Numbered from the stretch's first letter, positions 42,299-51,031 are shown. The stretch is DNA of 64,000 nucleotides from Umezawaea endophytica (GCF_025061645.1 NZ_JANYMP010000001.1:261591-325590); one strand, 5' to 3'. Numbers and translations: made by a program. Notes: a model not told the origin generated them from the letters alone.

Positions 42299-44469
42299 GC
42301 GGTCGTCTCCTCGGTGGTGCCGGACGGGTCGCCCAGCCGTAGCAGGAAGTCCAGCGCGATGGCCCGCTCCCCGGCGTCGACCAGGCGCAGCGGGTTGACC
42401 TCCAGTTCGACCAGCCGGTCACCCACCAGGACGGCGAGCCTGCTGAGCGTCGCGATGGCGTCGGCGGCGGCGTTCAGCGCGTGCCCGGCCTGGCCGCGGA
42501 AGCCGGTCAGCAGCGGCGCGGCCTTCAGCTCCAGCACCATCTCCATGGCCGTCCGCGCGTCGACGGGGGCGAGCCTGGTCGTGGTGTCCTGGTACAGCTC
42601 GGTGGTCACGCCGCCCATGCCGACGGTGAGCAGCGGCGGGAAGCCGGGTTCGGTGTTGGTGATCCCGACGAGCAGCTCGGGCCCCTCCCCCACCTGCTGC
42701 TGCACGAGCACGTCGGTCGCGCCCTCGGCGGCGAAGCGGACGACGATCTCGTCGTACACCGCCGCCGCCTCGTCGACGCCGACCCCGAGCCGCACGCCCC
42801 CGCGTTCGGTCTTGTGCAGGACCTCGGGCGACTGGATCTTCAGCACCAGCGGGCCGCCCAGTGCCCGTGCGGCGTCGGCGGCCTGGTCCGCGGACCCGAC
42901 CAAGCGCTCCTCGGGACGGCTGATCCCCAGCGCTGTCAACACCTCCGCGCCCTCGTGCTCGGTGATCACACCGCCGTGGAGTCCACTGAGGACGTCCGCG
43001 ACGGTCATGTCCGACGCGGTCACCTGGCTGAAGGAGCGGGACGGCGGCGGGGCGCTCGTGGCCAGCGCGTGCAGCACGCCGACGCCGACGCGCGGCGAGT
43101 CGAACACCGGCATCCCCGCGGCCCGCAGGATCTCCCTGGCCTCGGCGGTCTGCTGCCGGGCGGCGAGCCACACGACCGCCACCGGCTTGGTCGCGCGGGC
43201 CCAGAGCCCGCACAGCCCGTGGGCCATGGACGTCGCCAGGTCGCCGGTCACCATGGTCAGGACGACCAGCACCGAGTCGACCGTGGGGTCGGCCAGCACC
43301 TCGTCGCAGACCGCGATGAACCCGTCGGTCTCGTTGGCCTTGAACATCTGCGCGGTCACGTCGACCGGGTTGGACACAGCGCCGAAGTCCGGGACGACCT
43401 CGGAGAGCCTGCGCCGCACCGGTTCGGTGAGGTCGTCGACGGTCATCCCGCACGCCTCGGCCTGGTCGGCCGCCAGACTGCCCGCGCCGCCAGAGGTCGT
43501 GATGATGCCGAGCCGGTCGCCGCCGGAGCGCGGCAGCACGCTCAGCGCGTGGGCGGTGGCGATGAAGTCCTCGACGTCGTCGGCCTGGACGACCCCGCGC
43601 TCGCGGCACATCGCGGTGAACGCCGCGTGGTCGCCGATGATCGCGCCGGTGTGCGACGTTGCCGCCCGCGCCCCCGACCCGGACACCGCCGACCGGAGCA
43701 CCAGGACCGACTTCCCCAGTTCGGCCGCCCTCGCGGTCAGCCGGTTGAACTCGTCGCCGGGCACCGGGCTCTCGAGGTACATCGTCAGCACCTCGATCCG
43801 CGGGTCCTCGACCAGGAAGTTGGCGATCTCGGTCGCGCCGAGGTCGGCCTGGTTGCCGGTGCTGGCCCAGGTGCCGATCCGCAGGCCGCGCTCCCTGGCC
43901 AGGCTGAAGATCGAGCCGCCGACGGCGCCGCTCTGGCCGATGTAGGCGATGTTGCCCGGCTCGGGCACGCCCAGTTCGAGCGCGGCGGTGAACGACGCGA
44001 CCACGTGGTCGTGGACCGCGACGAGCCCCTGGCAGTTGGGCCCGAGCAGCCGGACGCCGTGCAGGCGGGCCTGGCGGACCAGCTCGTCCTGGAGGGCCTG
44101 GCCGTCCGGCCCGGTCTCGGCGAAGCCCGACGCGAACACCACCGCCGCCTTCGCACCGGCCGCGGCCACGGCGGGCAACTGGCGCACGACCTCGGTCGCG
44201 GACACCAGCATCAGGACCAGGTCGACCTCACCGGGCAGGTCCTCCAGCGAGGGGTAGCAGGTGAGGCCGCCGAGGGTCCGGTAGCCGGGGTTCACCGGGT
44301 AGATCTCCCCCGCGAACCCGTGCTCGACGAGGTAGGTCAACGGGCGGGCGAAGGGGTTGCCGACCCGACCGGACGCGCCGAGCACGGCGATGGCGCGCGG
44401 CCGGAACATCGCCGAGAGCTCGGCGTTCGCGGGTGCGGCAGGCGGGGCGAAGGTTGCGGCGTCAGACAC
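42295..44469 (-). CDS. Single-chain ADP-forming acyl-CoA ligase (acetate-CoA ligase family)
   Basis: About 724 residues: CoA-binding Rossmann domain (about 20-115, AIAVLGASGRVGNPFARPL), succinyl-CoA-ligase-like domains with LLGPNCQGLV and the phosphohistidine context TSHTGAIIGDHAAF, then a C-terminal ATP-grasp domain (from about 500, PLVLKIQSPEVLHKTERGGVRLG). Such fused alpha-beta enzymes couple a carboxylic acid to CoA with ATP to ADP. It should activate the acid that the next four genes oxidise. GTG 44469 is preferred because GGGAG lies seven bases upstream; an in-frame ATG at 44607 would run through the operator region and into the divergent gene. Confidence 0.85.
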   Translation of the reverse strand: MSDAATFAPPAAPANAELSAMFRPRAIAVLGASGRVGNPFARPLTYLVEHGFAGEIYPVNPGYRTLGGLTCYPSLEDLPGEVDLVLMLVSATEVVRQLPAVAAAGAKAAVVFASGFAETGPDGQALQDELVRQARLHGVRLLGPNCQGLVAVHDHVVASFTAALELGVPEPGNIAYIGQSGAVGGSIFSLARERGLRIGTWASTGNQADLGATEIANFLVEDPRIEVLTMYLESPVPGDEFNRLTARAAELGKSVLVLRSAVSGSGARAATSHTGAIIGDHAAFTAMCRERGVVQADDVEDFIATAHALSVLPRSGGDRLGIITTSGGAGSLAADQAEACGMTVDDLTEPVRRRLSEVVPDFGAVSNPVDVTAQMFKANETDGFIAVCDEVLADPTVDSVLVVLTMVTGDLATSMAHGLCGLWARATKPVAVVWLAARQQTAEAREILRAAGMPVFDSPRVGVGVLHALATSAPPPSRSFSQVTASDMTVADVLSGLHGGVITEHEGAEVLTALGISRPEERLVGSADQAADAARALGGPLVLKIQSPEVLHKTERGGVRLGVGVDEAAAVYDEIVVRFAAEGATDVLVQQQVGEGPELLVGITNTEPGFPPLLTVGMGGVTTELYQDTTTRLAPVDARTAMEMVLELKAAPLLTGFRGQAGHALNAAADAIATLSRLAVLVGDRLVELEVNPLRLVDAGERAIALDFLLRLGDPSGTTEETTA

Positions 44470-44515
44470 CTGGCGGCTCCCGGTTCTCACTGGCTGGGGT
44501 GTTGCGAGCATGTAA

Positions 44516-44555
44516 CTTGAACCTGAATTCAGTGTCAAGTAGTGTTCTGGAACAC
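44516..44555 (+). promoter_or_regulatory. Promoter and two palindromic operators in the divergent ligase/LLM region
   Basis: A 24-base palindrome at 44516-44539 (CTTGAACCTGAA, then its mirror TTCAGTGTCAAG; 10 of 12 pairs match) and a second inverted repeat GTGTTC-TG-GAACAC at 44542-44555 lie side by side. On the plus strand a promoter TTGAAC (44517-44522), 17-base spacer and TAGTGT (44540-44545) is overlaid by both. This is the arrangement expected for repression, probably by a TetR protein such as that at 32978-33682. Confidence 0.65.
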
Positions 44556-44578
44556 ACAAGATCAAGGAGTCGCCGGGC

Positions 44579-45454
44579 ATGAGATTCGGACTGACCCACG
44601 GGAACATCGGCCCCTACTCGAACCCGGAGGCGGCCGTCGAACTGGCGGTCGCGGCGGAGGCCAGCGGGTTCGACTCGCTGTGGACCATCGAGCACGTCGT
44701 GCTGCCCACCGAGTACGAACCGCTCTACCCCGAGACGGCCGACGGCCGGATCCCGTTCGCCCCGGACCACCCCATCGCCGACCCGCTGGTCTGGATGGCG
44801 TACGTGGCGGCCCGCACGAGCACGATCAAGCTCGGCACCGCCGTGCTGGTCCTCCCCCAGCGCAACGCGCTGATCACGGCCAAGGAGGTCGCGACGCTCG
44901 ACCGGCTCTCCGGCGGGCGGACGCTGCTCGGCGTGGGCGCGGGCTGGCTGCGCGAGGAGTTCGACGCGCTGCGCGTCGGCTTCGAGGACCGGGGGCCGCG
45001 GATGAACGACACGATCGGCGCGATGCGCGCGCTCTGGTCGGGTGAACCGGCCGACTTCAGCAGCGGCTCGGTGGACTTCCGCGGCGTGGTCAGCTCACCG
45101 AGGCCGCACGGGGCGTCGGTGCCGATCCACATCGGCGGCTTCACCGTCCCGGCGGCCATCCGCGCGGGCAGGCTGGGCGACGGGTTCTTCCCCGGCGGCT
45201 ACGACCGCGACCGGCTCGACGTGCTGCTCAAGCGGTGCCGCAGGGAGGCCGTGGAGCACGGCCGCGACCCCGACGCCATCGAGATCACCAGCCGCTGGAC
45301 GAAGAACCGCGACGAGCTGACGAACCTCGACGTCCTGCACCGGCTCGCGGAGCTGGGCGTCGACCGCGTGTCCCTCTCGACGCTGCTCTTCGACCAGGAG
45401 CACATCGCCGACGAGCTGGCCCGCTTCCAGGAAACCGTGATCGCGAAGTTCTGA
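44579..45454 (+). CDS. LLM-class F420-dependent oxidoreductase
   Basis: 291 residues, luciferase-like TIM barrel of the actinobacterial F420-dependent group (TIGR03619 type). Features: RFGLTHGNIGPYSNPEAAVELAVAAEASGFDSLWTIEHVVLP at the start, LGTAVLVLPQRNALITAKEVATLDRLSGGRTLLGVGAGW (about 83-122) and the IHIGGFTVPAAIRAGRLGDGFFPGG block (about 183-207). The redox substrate is unknown. AAGGAG lies upstream of the ATG. It is transcribed away from the ligase operon and is followed 23 bases later by the phosphotriesterase-family gene. Confidence 0.84.
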   Translation: MRFGLTHGNIGPYSNPEAAVELAVAAEASGFDSLWTIEHVVLPTEYEPLYPETADGRIPFAPDHPIADPLVWMAYVAARTSTIKLGTAVLVLPQRNALITAKEVATLDRLSGGRTLLGVGAGWLREEFDALRVGFEDRGPRMNDTIGAMRALWSGEPADFSSGSVDFRGVVSSPRPHGASVPIHIGGFTVPAAIRAGRLGDGFFPGGYDRDRLDVLLKRCRREAVEHGRDPDAIEITSRWTKNRDELTNLDVLHRLAELGVDRVSLSTLLFDQEHIADELARFQETVIAKF

Positions 45455-45477
45455 TCTCCAGGAGAGGAGTTCCGGCG

Positions 45478-46443
45478 ATGCCCGCAGTTGAGTCCGTCCT
45501 CGGTCCGATCGACGCCGACGACCTCGGTCAAACCCTCATGCACGAGCACGTGTTCGTCCTCGACCAGGAGATCGAGTCGAACTACCCCGGCCGCTGGGAC
45601 GAGGAGGAGCGGATGGCGGACGCCGTCCAGAAGCTCCAGGACGTCGCCTCGCGCGGGGTGCGCACGATCGTCGACCTCACCGTCCTCGGGCTCGGGCGCG
45701 ACACCGCCCGCGTCGTCGAGGTCGCCAAGCAGGTCGACGTGCAGATCCTCGCCGCCACCGGCCTCTACACCTACGACGACGTCCCCATGTTCTTCCGGTT
45801 CCGCGGGCCGGGGAAGCTGGTCGACGGGCCCGAGCTGCTCACCGAGTTCTTCACCCGCGACATCACCCAGGGCATCGGCGACACCGGCGTCAAGGCCGCG
45901 ATCCTCAAGTGCGCCACCGACCGCTCCGGCGTGACGGAGGGCGTGGAGCGGGTCCTGCGCGCGGTCGCCCGCACCCACCTGGACACCGGCGTGCCGATCT
46001 CGACCCACACCCACGCCCTGACCGAACGTGGGCTGGAGCAGCAGGCGATCTTCCGCGAGGAGGGCGTCGACCTGGAGCGCGTGGTGATCGGCCACTCCGG
46101 CGACACCACGGACCTGGTGTACCTGCGCAAGCTGATGGACGCCGGGTCGTACATCGGCATGGACCGCTTCGGCTTGGACCTGATGCTCCCGTTCGAGGAC
46201 CGCGTCGCCACCGTCGCCGCCCTCTGCGCGGAGGGCTACGACGAGCGCATGGTCCTGTCGCACGACGCGGCGTGCTTCACCCACAACTTCGACGTCGACG
46301 TGAAGCGCGAACTGCTGCCCCGCTGGCGCTTCACCCACCTGCACGACGAGGTCATCCCCGCCCTGCTGGCACTCGGCACGACCCAGCGGCAGATCGACCG
46401 GATGCTCGTCGACAACCCCCGCCGCATCCTCACGACGACCTGA
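45478..46443 (+). CDS. Phosphotriesterase-family metallohydrolase (probable lactonase)
   Basis: 321 residues, binuclear-metal TIM barrel. All metal ligands are visible: His22 and His24 (LMHEHVF), Lys144 (AAILKCATD, the carbamylated lysine), His177 (PISTHTHA), His206 (VIGHSGDT) and Asp263 (LSHDAAC). Most bacterial members are lactonases rather than true phosphotriesterases. Next to a putative Baeyer-Villiger-type monooxygenase cluster a lactone substrate would make sense, which is inference. AGGAGAGGAG precedes the ATG. Its last 14 bases overlap the convergent membrane-protein gene. Confidence 0.86.
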   Translation: MPAVESVLGPIDADDLGQTLMHEHVFVLDQEIESNYPGRWDEEERMADAVQKLQDVASRGVRTIVDLTVLGLGRDTARVVEVAKQVDVQILAATGLYTYDDVPMFFRFRGPGKLVDGPELLTEFFTRDITQGIGDTGVKAAILKCATDRSGVTEGVERVLRAVARTHLDTGVPISTHTHALTERGLEQQAIFREEGVDLERVVIGHSGDTTDLVYLRKLMDAGSYIGMDRFGLDLMLPFEDRVATVAALCAEGYDERMVLSHDAACFTHNFDVDVKRELLPRWRFTHLHDEVIPALLALGTTQRQIDRMLVDNPRRILTTT

Positions 46444-46846
46444 CGGCGGACGTCCGCCAGCCCTCCCAACCCCGGCACAGCACGTAGGCCGCCGTGGTCG
46501 CCACCACGAGGGACAGGTCGACGAAGAAGGTCATCCGCGCGTCGGGCAGGTCCAGCGCCGCGAGCGCGAACACGGTGATCGCGGTCTTCTGGAGGAGCAC
46601 CAGCTCCCACACACCGGGCTGCCTGCGCGGAGCCGCGGCCATCATCGCCCACAGCCCGGCGAACACGAGGTACGCGAACGTCCGCCACGCCTCGGTGATC
46701 ACTCGCGCGTCGGACACCTGCGTCATGATCAGGACCCCGTTCGCGAACGCGCCGAGGGTGGAGACGGCGCACAACGCCAACAGCACCCGCCCGACCCGGT
46801 CGGCGGTGGAGGTGGGACGGTCGAGGAGAACGGCTCCGACTGACAT
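46430..46846 (-). CDS. Small hypothetical membrane protein
   Basis: 138 residues with four hydrophobic helices (about 18-42, 55-72, 82-98, 105-122) and no recognised domain. An AAGGA-type site lies upstream of the ATG. It is convergent with the lactonase-like gene, so probably not part of that pathway. Nothing gene-like is seen in the following 188 bases up to 47034. Confidence 0.6.
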   Translation of the reverse strand: MSVGAVLLDRPTSTADRVGRVLLALCAVSTLGAFANGVLIMTQVSDARVITEAWRTFAYLVFAGLWAMMAAAPRRQPGVWELVLLQKTAITVFALAALDLPDARMTFFVDLSLVVATTAAYVLCRGWEGWRTSAVRSS

Positions 46847-47034
46847 GGCGGTCCTTCCGTACGGGGCGGCATCCCGGCTGTGGGCTGCCGGGACGACGAT
46901 CCCGCGGCGGGAGGCGGTGTCGCGTCGGCGAAACCTACGTAGACCGCGGTGGGCGTCCGGCTGCCCCGAATGGCGGACGTCCGGGGACGCGCGGTCGCCT
47001 AGCCTGGACGAGCACTGATCGGCTGCTCCGGGCG

Positions 47035-47466
47035 GTGGTGCTCTTGAGCTATCCGCCGAACCGTCCTCCCGGTTACCGAGGGGAGTCGACGGCCGCAGAG
47101 CCCTGTCCGGTGTGCGGAGCCGCGTCGGAGCAGATCGCGCCGCACAGCGCGCAGTGCGGCTGGGACGGTCCGTTCCGCTGGGCTCACTGCCTCCACTGCC
47201 GCGCGGTCGCGTTCACCTGGAACGGCCTCGAATGGGAGTGCGAGAACCAGCACTGGTTCGAAGCTCTGCCCTGCCCTCGATGCCAGGCGATCGGAGTGAA
47301 CGTCGAGGAGGAATTCGTCTGCGCCGGGCCCGAGGAGCACACCTTCTACTACCAATACCGGCCCTGTGAGACCTGCGAAGCGGAAATCTTCGTCTTCTTG
47401 ATCGACAGCTCCGCGATCACCTGCGCGCTCTGCGGTGCCGTACAGCCGCGGGAGCAGTACTCATGA
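47035..47466 (+). CDS. Cysteine-rich (five CxxC) zinc-ribbon-like protein
   Basis: About 143 residues with 13 cysteines, ten of them in five CxxC pairs (CPVC, CLHC, CPRC, CETC, CALC), suggesting two or more zinc ribbons. There is no signal peptide or membrane helix, so it is cytosolic. No family recognised. The GTG start at 47035 is uncertain; a TTG nine bases later is also possible. Its stop overlaps the next ATG (ATGA), so it is made together with the membrane protein that follows. Confidence 0.6.
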   Translation: MVLLSYPPNRPPGYRGESTAAEPCPVCGAASEQIAPHSAQCGWDGPFRWAHCLHCRAVAFTWNGLEWECENQHWFEALPCPRCQAIGVNVEEEFVCAGPEEHTFYYQYRPCETCEAEIFVFLIDSSAITCALCGAVQPREQYS

Positions 47467-48488
47467 GCACCGTCATCAGCACCATCACGTCGGGTTCCGG
47501 CAAGGTCGGCCGGTATTTCACCGTGGTGAGCACGCTGCCGTCGGCCCTGCTCGTCGCGTACACCTACGTACTGGTCCGGGTCGCGGGTGCCGGACCGGTG
47601 AACTGGTCCGCGCTCGCCTCGGTCTCGCTGCACGAGGTCGCGTTGCTCGGGCTCGCGGCGCTGGTACTGGCGCTGGCGACGAACCCGCTCCAGTTCGTCC
47701 TCATCCAGGTCTTCGAGGGGTACTGGGGCAACTCGAGGCTCGGTGTCGCGCTGGCCACGGCCCGAACCGCTCACCACCGCCGCAGACTGGCAGCACTGCG
47801 TTCGGCCGAGGCGTCCGCCGACGCGGTCGTGCGGAAGCACGGCCCGGCGGCGTTGTGGTACTGGGACGTTCCCGTCGAGGCCGTCCACGCGGCGATCACC
47901 AGGGTCGAGAGCCAGCGGATCCGCGGCGGATATCCGCGGATCGGCGAAGTGCTCCCGACGACGCTCGGGAATGTGCTGCGGCGCTACGAGAACTCCGTGG
48001 GCAAGCCGTACGGACTGGATCCGCTGAGCACCATCCCCAGGCTGGCCATGGTCGGCGGTGAGCGGGAGATCGCTTACGTCCGGGACCAGCGGACCCAGCT
48101 CGAACTCGCTACGCGAACCGCGTTCGTCGCCCTGTGCGCGACCCTGGTCACGCTGGTCGTGATGGGGCGTCACGGCTTCTGGCTGCTGCTCGCCGTCGTG
48201 CCTTACGCGGTCGCCTTCTTCTCCTACCGGGGCGCGGTCGCGCTCGCCCACGAGTACGGCACCAGCCTCGCGGTTCTGACCGACCTCAGCCGGTTCGACC
48301 TGTACGACCGCCTGCGGCTCACCGAGGTGCGCGACGGAGACGAGGAACGCGCGAGGAACGCGAAGCTGATGAGGATCTTCGCCTTCGACAGCAACGTTTC
48401 CCTGCGCTACGAGCGCCCGCCCGCCACGCAGGACACCGGCTCGCCGACATCCTGCGGTTCGGCACCCGAGGAGGCTCAGATCGAATGA
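47463..48488 (+). CDS. Hypothetical membrane protein
   Basis: 341 residues. Two hydrophobic helices near the N-terminus (about 22-42 and 55-75) and two near 225-265 flank a cytosolic middle region rich in Arg and Ala. The C-terminal tail is hydrophilic. No known family. ATG 47463 overlaps the stop of the cysteine-rich gene, and the pentapeptide-repeat gene begins about 34 bases after its stop, giving an apparent three-gene unit. Confidence 0.6.
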   Translation: MSTVISTITSGSGKVGRYFTVVSTLPSALLVAYTYVLVRVAGAGPVNWSALASVSLHEVALLGLAALVLALATNPLQFVLIQVFEGYWGNSRLGVALATARTAHHRRRLAALRSAEASADAVVRKHGPAALWYWDVPVEAVHAAITRVESQRIRGGYPRIGEVLPTTLGNVLRRYENSVGKPYGLDPLSTIPRLAMVGGEREIAYVRDQRTQLELATRTAFVALCATLVTLVVMGRHGFWLLLAVVPYAVAFFSYRGAVALAHEYGTSLAVLTDLSRFDLYDRLRLTEVRDGDEERARNAKLMRIFAFDSNVSLRYERPPATQDTGSPTSCGSAPEEAQIE

Positions 48489-48521
48489 CCACAACCGCCC
48501 ACGACCTGCGACCATGTCGCT

Positions 48522-49367
48522 GTGGCTGGTGACGAGGACGACGGGGGTGAGCCGGGCACGACCACGCGACGACCGCTTGACGCCGCTCCACGCGGACAGG
48601 CGCCCCAGACCAGCAGGCCGAACCAACCGCGCCGCCTGTTCACGCCTTCCGCTGCTCTGGCGGCGCCACCGCCCGCCCCGGACGCACCGCGCAAGCGCGA
48701 CCGTTGGCTCTGGATCTGGCCGGTCGTCGTCATCGCGGCCATGGCCGCGTTCGGCCAGTGGCTGGGCCCGTTCGGCGCCCTGCTCGCCGGAGCCGGGATC
48801 AGCGGTGTGCTTGTGCTCTACATCGGCGCGGGAGTGTTCCCACGCCCCGTTCACCTGGCCGTGGCGGTGGCGGTCTGCCTCGTGCTGATCGGTGTCTACC
48901 TCAGCTACAGCCTCGGTTTCCTCAGCGGCAGACCCGTCGGTTCGACCTCCACGCCCGACATCGGCGAGTTGCGCGACAAGGCGGCGAGAGGGCTGGTGAT
49001 CAACGTCGACGGGCAGGTGCTCCGCGATGTGCAACTGGACGGTTGGCAAGCTCGGGGGGCGTCGATGCGGGGCGCCGTGCTGGAAGGTGCCAAGCTGGCG
49101 GGTGCCGATCTGCGTGGGGTGAACCTCCGCGCGGCCCGGTTGCGTGGTGCCGATCTGCGCGGGGCGGACCTGGCCGGAGCGGATCTGGGCGGCGCGGACC
49201 TGTCCGGTGCGTGCCTGCGCGGGGCGAACCTCGCGGGCGCGGTGTTGGACAAGGCGACGGTCGCCGATGCCGCGATCGACGCCGTGGTGGTGTCCGAGGA
49301 GCAGATCCGGCAGGCTGCGAGTTGGCCCTCGACCCCACCGGCCGCGGTGACGGCCTGCTCGCGCTGA
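48522..49367 (+). CDS. Membrane protein with C-terminal pentapeptide repeats
   Basis: 281 residues. A Pro/Arg-rich cytosolic lead (1-58), three hydrophobic segments (about 62-80, 82-103, 108-133), then from about residue 165 some 14 to 16 A(D/N)LxG-type pentapeptide units (LRGADLRGADLAGADLGGADL...), which fold as a right-handed quadrilateral beta-helix. A capping segment ends the protein. The function of membrane-linked pentapeptide proteins is unknown. The DNA under the repeat is itself a degenerate 15-base repeat. It is the last gene of the unit starting at 47035. The GTG start is the first plausible one. Confidence 0.7.
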   Translation: MAGDEDDGGEPGTTTRRPLDAAPRGQAPQTSRPNQPRRLFTPSAALAAPPPAPDAPRKRDRWLWIWPVVVIAAMAAFGQWLGPFGALLAGAGISGVLVLYIGAGVFPRPVHLAVAVAVCLVLIGVYLSYSLGFLSGRPVGSTSTPDIGELRDKAARGLVINVDGQVLRDVQLDGWQARGASMRGAVLEGAKLAGADLRGVNLRAARLRGADLRGADLAGADLGGADLSGACLRGANLAGAVLDKATVADAAIDAVVVSEEQIRQAASWPSTPPAAVTACSR

Positions 49368-49405
49368 GACGACCGGGTCCACAGTGGACCGGAGGACGGG
49401 AGCCC

Positions 49406-49951
49406 ATGACCACGCCCTGGACCGACCCCGCGGTCATCCTCATCACCGGCATCCAGGCCGCAGGCAAGTCGACGGTCGCCCAGGCGCTCGCCGAACGGCT
49501 GCCGCGTTCGGTGCACGTGCGCGGTGACGTGTTCCGGCGCATGGTCGTGGGTGGGCGGGTGGAGATGGCGCCCGGCGCGTCCGACGAGGCGCTCGAACAG
49601 CTCCGGTTGCGCTACCGGTTGGCCGCCGAGGTGGGGGATGCCTACTTCCAGGCGGGTTTCACGGTGGTGGTGCAGGACGTCGTGCTCGGGGAGGAACTCG
49701 CCGGGATGATCGCGTTGATCCGGAGTCGGCCGCTGCTCGTCGTCGTGCTCGCCCCGAGCCCCGGCGCCATCGCGGCCCGCGAGGCCGGGCGCGGCAAGAA
49801 CGCCTACGGGACCTGGGCGATCGAGCAGCTCGACGACGCGCTGCGGCACGAGACGCCGCGCGTCGGGCTGTGGCTCGACACCTCCGACCAGACGCCGGAG
49901 CAGACCGTCGACGAGATCCTCGCCCGCGGTCCGGTCGAAGCGGTGGTCTGA
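49406..49951 (+). CDS. Small P-loop kinase/phosphotransferase-like ATPase
   Basis: 181 residues. Walker A GIQAAGKST (about 15-23), a DVFRR segment and a lid-like RGKNAYGTWAIEQ region place it with the AAA_33/chloramphenicol-phosphotransferase-like kinases. The substrate is unknown. ATG 49406 is preceded by GGAGGACGGGAG. It stands alone between the pentapeptide gene and the LysR gene. Confidence 0.78.
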   Translation: MTTPWTDPAVILITGIQAAGKSTVAQALAERLPRSVHVRGDVFRRMVVGGRVEMAPGASDEALEQLRLRYRLAAEVGDAYFQAGFTVVVQDVVLGEELAGMIALIRSRPLLVVVLAPSPGAIAAREAGRGKNAYGTWAIEQLDDALRHETPRVGLWLDTSDQTPEQTVDEILARGPVEAVV

Positions 49952-50004
49952 CTCCACGGCACTGTGGCGCAGGTCATCGCGCGGTTCCCACGATGCGATC
50001 ACCG

Positions 50005-50034
50005 TTGACCGAGCGGCGGACCCGTCCGTAGCTT
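50005..50034 (+). promoter_or_regulatory. Probable promoter of the LysR gene
   Basis: TTGACC (50005-50010), an 18-base spacer and TAGCTT (50029-50034) fit a housekeeping-type promoter, with the GTG start of the LysR gene about 42 bases downstream. Confidence 0.5.
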
Positions 50035-50075
50035 CGACCCGGACAGCGGTCGGGTGGCGCACGTGGGGAGGGCTG

Positions 50076-50951
50076 GTGGCGAACGAGTCGTTGGACCTGG
50101 GGCAGCTCCGGACCTTCGTCGCCATCGCGGACCACGGCGGGTTCGGGCGGGCGGCCACGGCGTTGCACCTGAGCCAGCCCGCGGTGAGCCAGCACGTACG
50201 GCTGCTGGAGAAGCGGCTGCGGCGGACGCTGGTCGAGAAGGACGGGCGGCGGACGCGGTTCACGGCGTCGGGTGAGCGGCTGCTGATCGAGGCGCGGCAG
50301 ATCCTCGCCGCGCACGACGAGGCGTTGGCGCGGCTGGACGCGACGACCCTGCCGCCGGTGACGATCGGGTCGACCGAGACCGCCGCGGAGCAGGTGCTGC
50401 CGCGGCTGCTGACCACGTTGCGGGACGCCTACCCCGGTCGTGGGGTGCAGTTCCACATCGACCGGTCCACCCAGATGACCGAGGCGGTGCTCAAGGGCTC
50501 GATCGACCTGGCCGTGCTGCTGGGTTTCGCGGGCGACACGCACGGGCAGCTCGTGGGCACGCTGCCGCTGCGCTGGTACTCGGCTCCGGCGCGGCCGGTG
50601 CCGCAGCGCGAGCAGTCGTTGTCGCTGGTCGCCTACCGGGAACCGTGCGGCATGAGGCAGCGCGCCCTGCGGCGGCTCGCGGAGGCCGGGCACCGGGTCG
50701 AGGTGACGGCGGAGTCGACGAGCCTCGAAGGGGTGATCGCGGCGGCCCGCGCCGGGCTCGGCGTGGCCGTGCTGCCGTCGGCCGGGGTGACGCCGCACGG
50801 GCTCGTGCAGCGGCACGACCTGCCCGATCTCGGCGTGATCGGCGTGCACCTGGCCACCCGCAAGGATCTGGACGCCGAACTGGCCGCCACGGCGATGAAC
50901 GCCCTGGAGGGCTTCTTCGACGCGGCACCCGCGTCGAGGCTCGCGGGCTAG
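50076..50951 (+). CDS. LysR family transcriptional regulator
   Basis: 291 residues: winged HTH (about 6-65, LRTFVAIADHGGFGRAATALHLSQPAVSQHVRLLEKRLRRTLV) and a LysR substrate-binding domain (about 85-285, VTIGSTETAAEQVLPRLLTTLRDAYPG, and the LEGVIAAARAGLGVAVLP hinge). GTG 50076 has GGGGAGGG upstream. It is oriented with, and 80 bases ahead of, the rhodanese operon, which it may regulate; LysR genes more often face their targets, so this is only a guess. Confidence 0.87.
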   Translation: MANESLDLGQLRTFVAIADHGGFGRAATALHLSQPAVSQHVRLLEKRLRRTLVEKDGRRTRFTASGERLLIEARQILAAHDEALARLDATTLPPVTIGSTETAAEQVLPRLLTTLRDAYPGRGVQFHIDRSTQMTEAVLKGSIDLAVLLGFAGDTHGQLVGTLPLRWYSAPARPVPQREQSLSLVAYREPCGMRQRALRRLAEAGHRVEVTAESTSLEGVIAAARAGLGVAVLPSAGVTPHGLVQRHDLPDLGVIGVHLATRKDLDAELAATAMNALEGFFDAAPASRLAG

Positions 50952-50994
50952 CGACGCATCAGGCAACTCGATCGGCACCCATCACCGATCGTGC

Positions 50995-51025
50995 TTGGAC
51001 GGCGATCCGTTGTCCGGCTTAGGTT
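50995..51025 (+). promoter_or_regulatory. Probable promoter giving a leaderless rhodanese transcript
   Basis: TTGGAC (50995-51000) and TAGGTT (51020-51025) with a 19-base spacer. The GTG start at 51032 is only six bases after the -10 box, so transcription would begin at or next to the start codon. No ribosome site is visible, in keeping with leaderless initiation, which is common in actinomycetes. Confidence 0.45.
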
Positions 51026-51031
51026 TGCGTC

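Noticed and set aside
44470-44607. N-terminal extension of the acyl-CoA ligase to an upstream ATG
   Set aside because: It would run through the operator/promoter region and into the divergent gene, and homologous sequence begins only after the GTG at 44469, which has a ribosome site.
49065-49260. Short direct repeats in DNA, considered as CRISPR-like
   Set aside because: They are the coding repeats of a pentapeptide-repeat protein, with no constant repeat and unique spacers.
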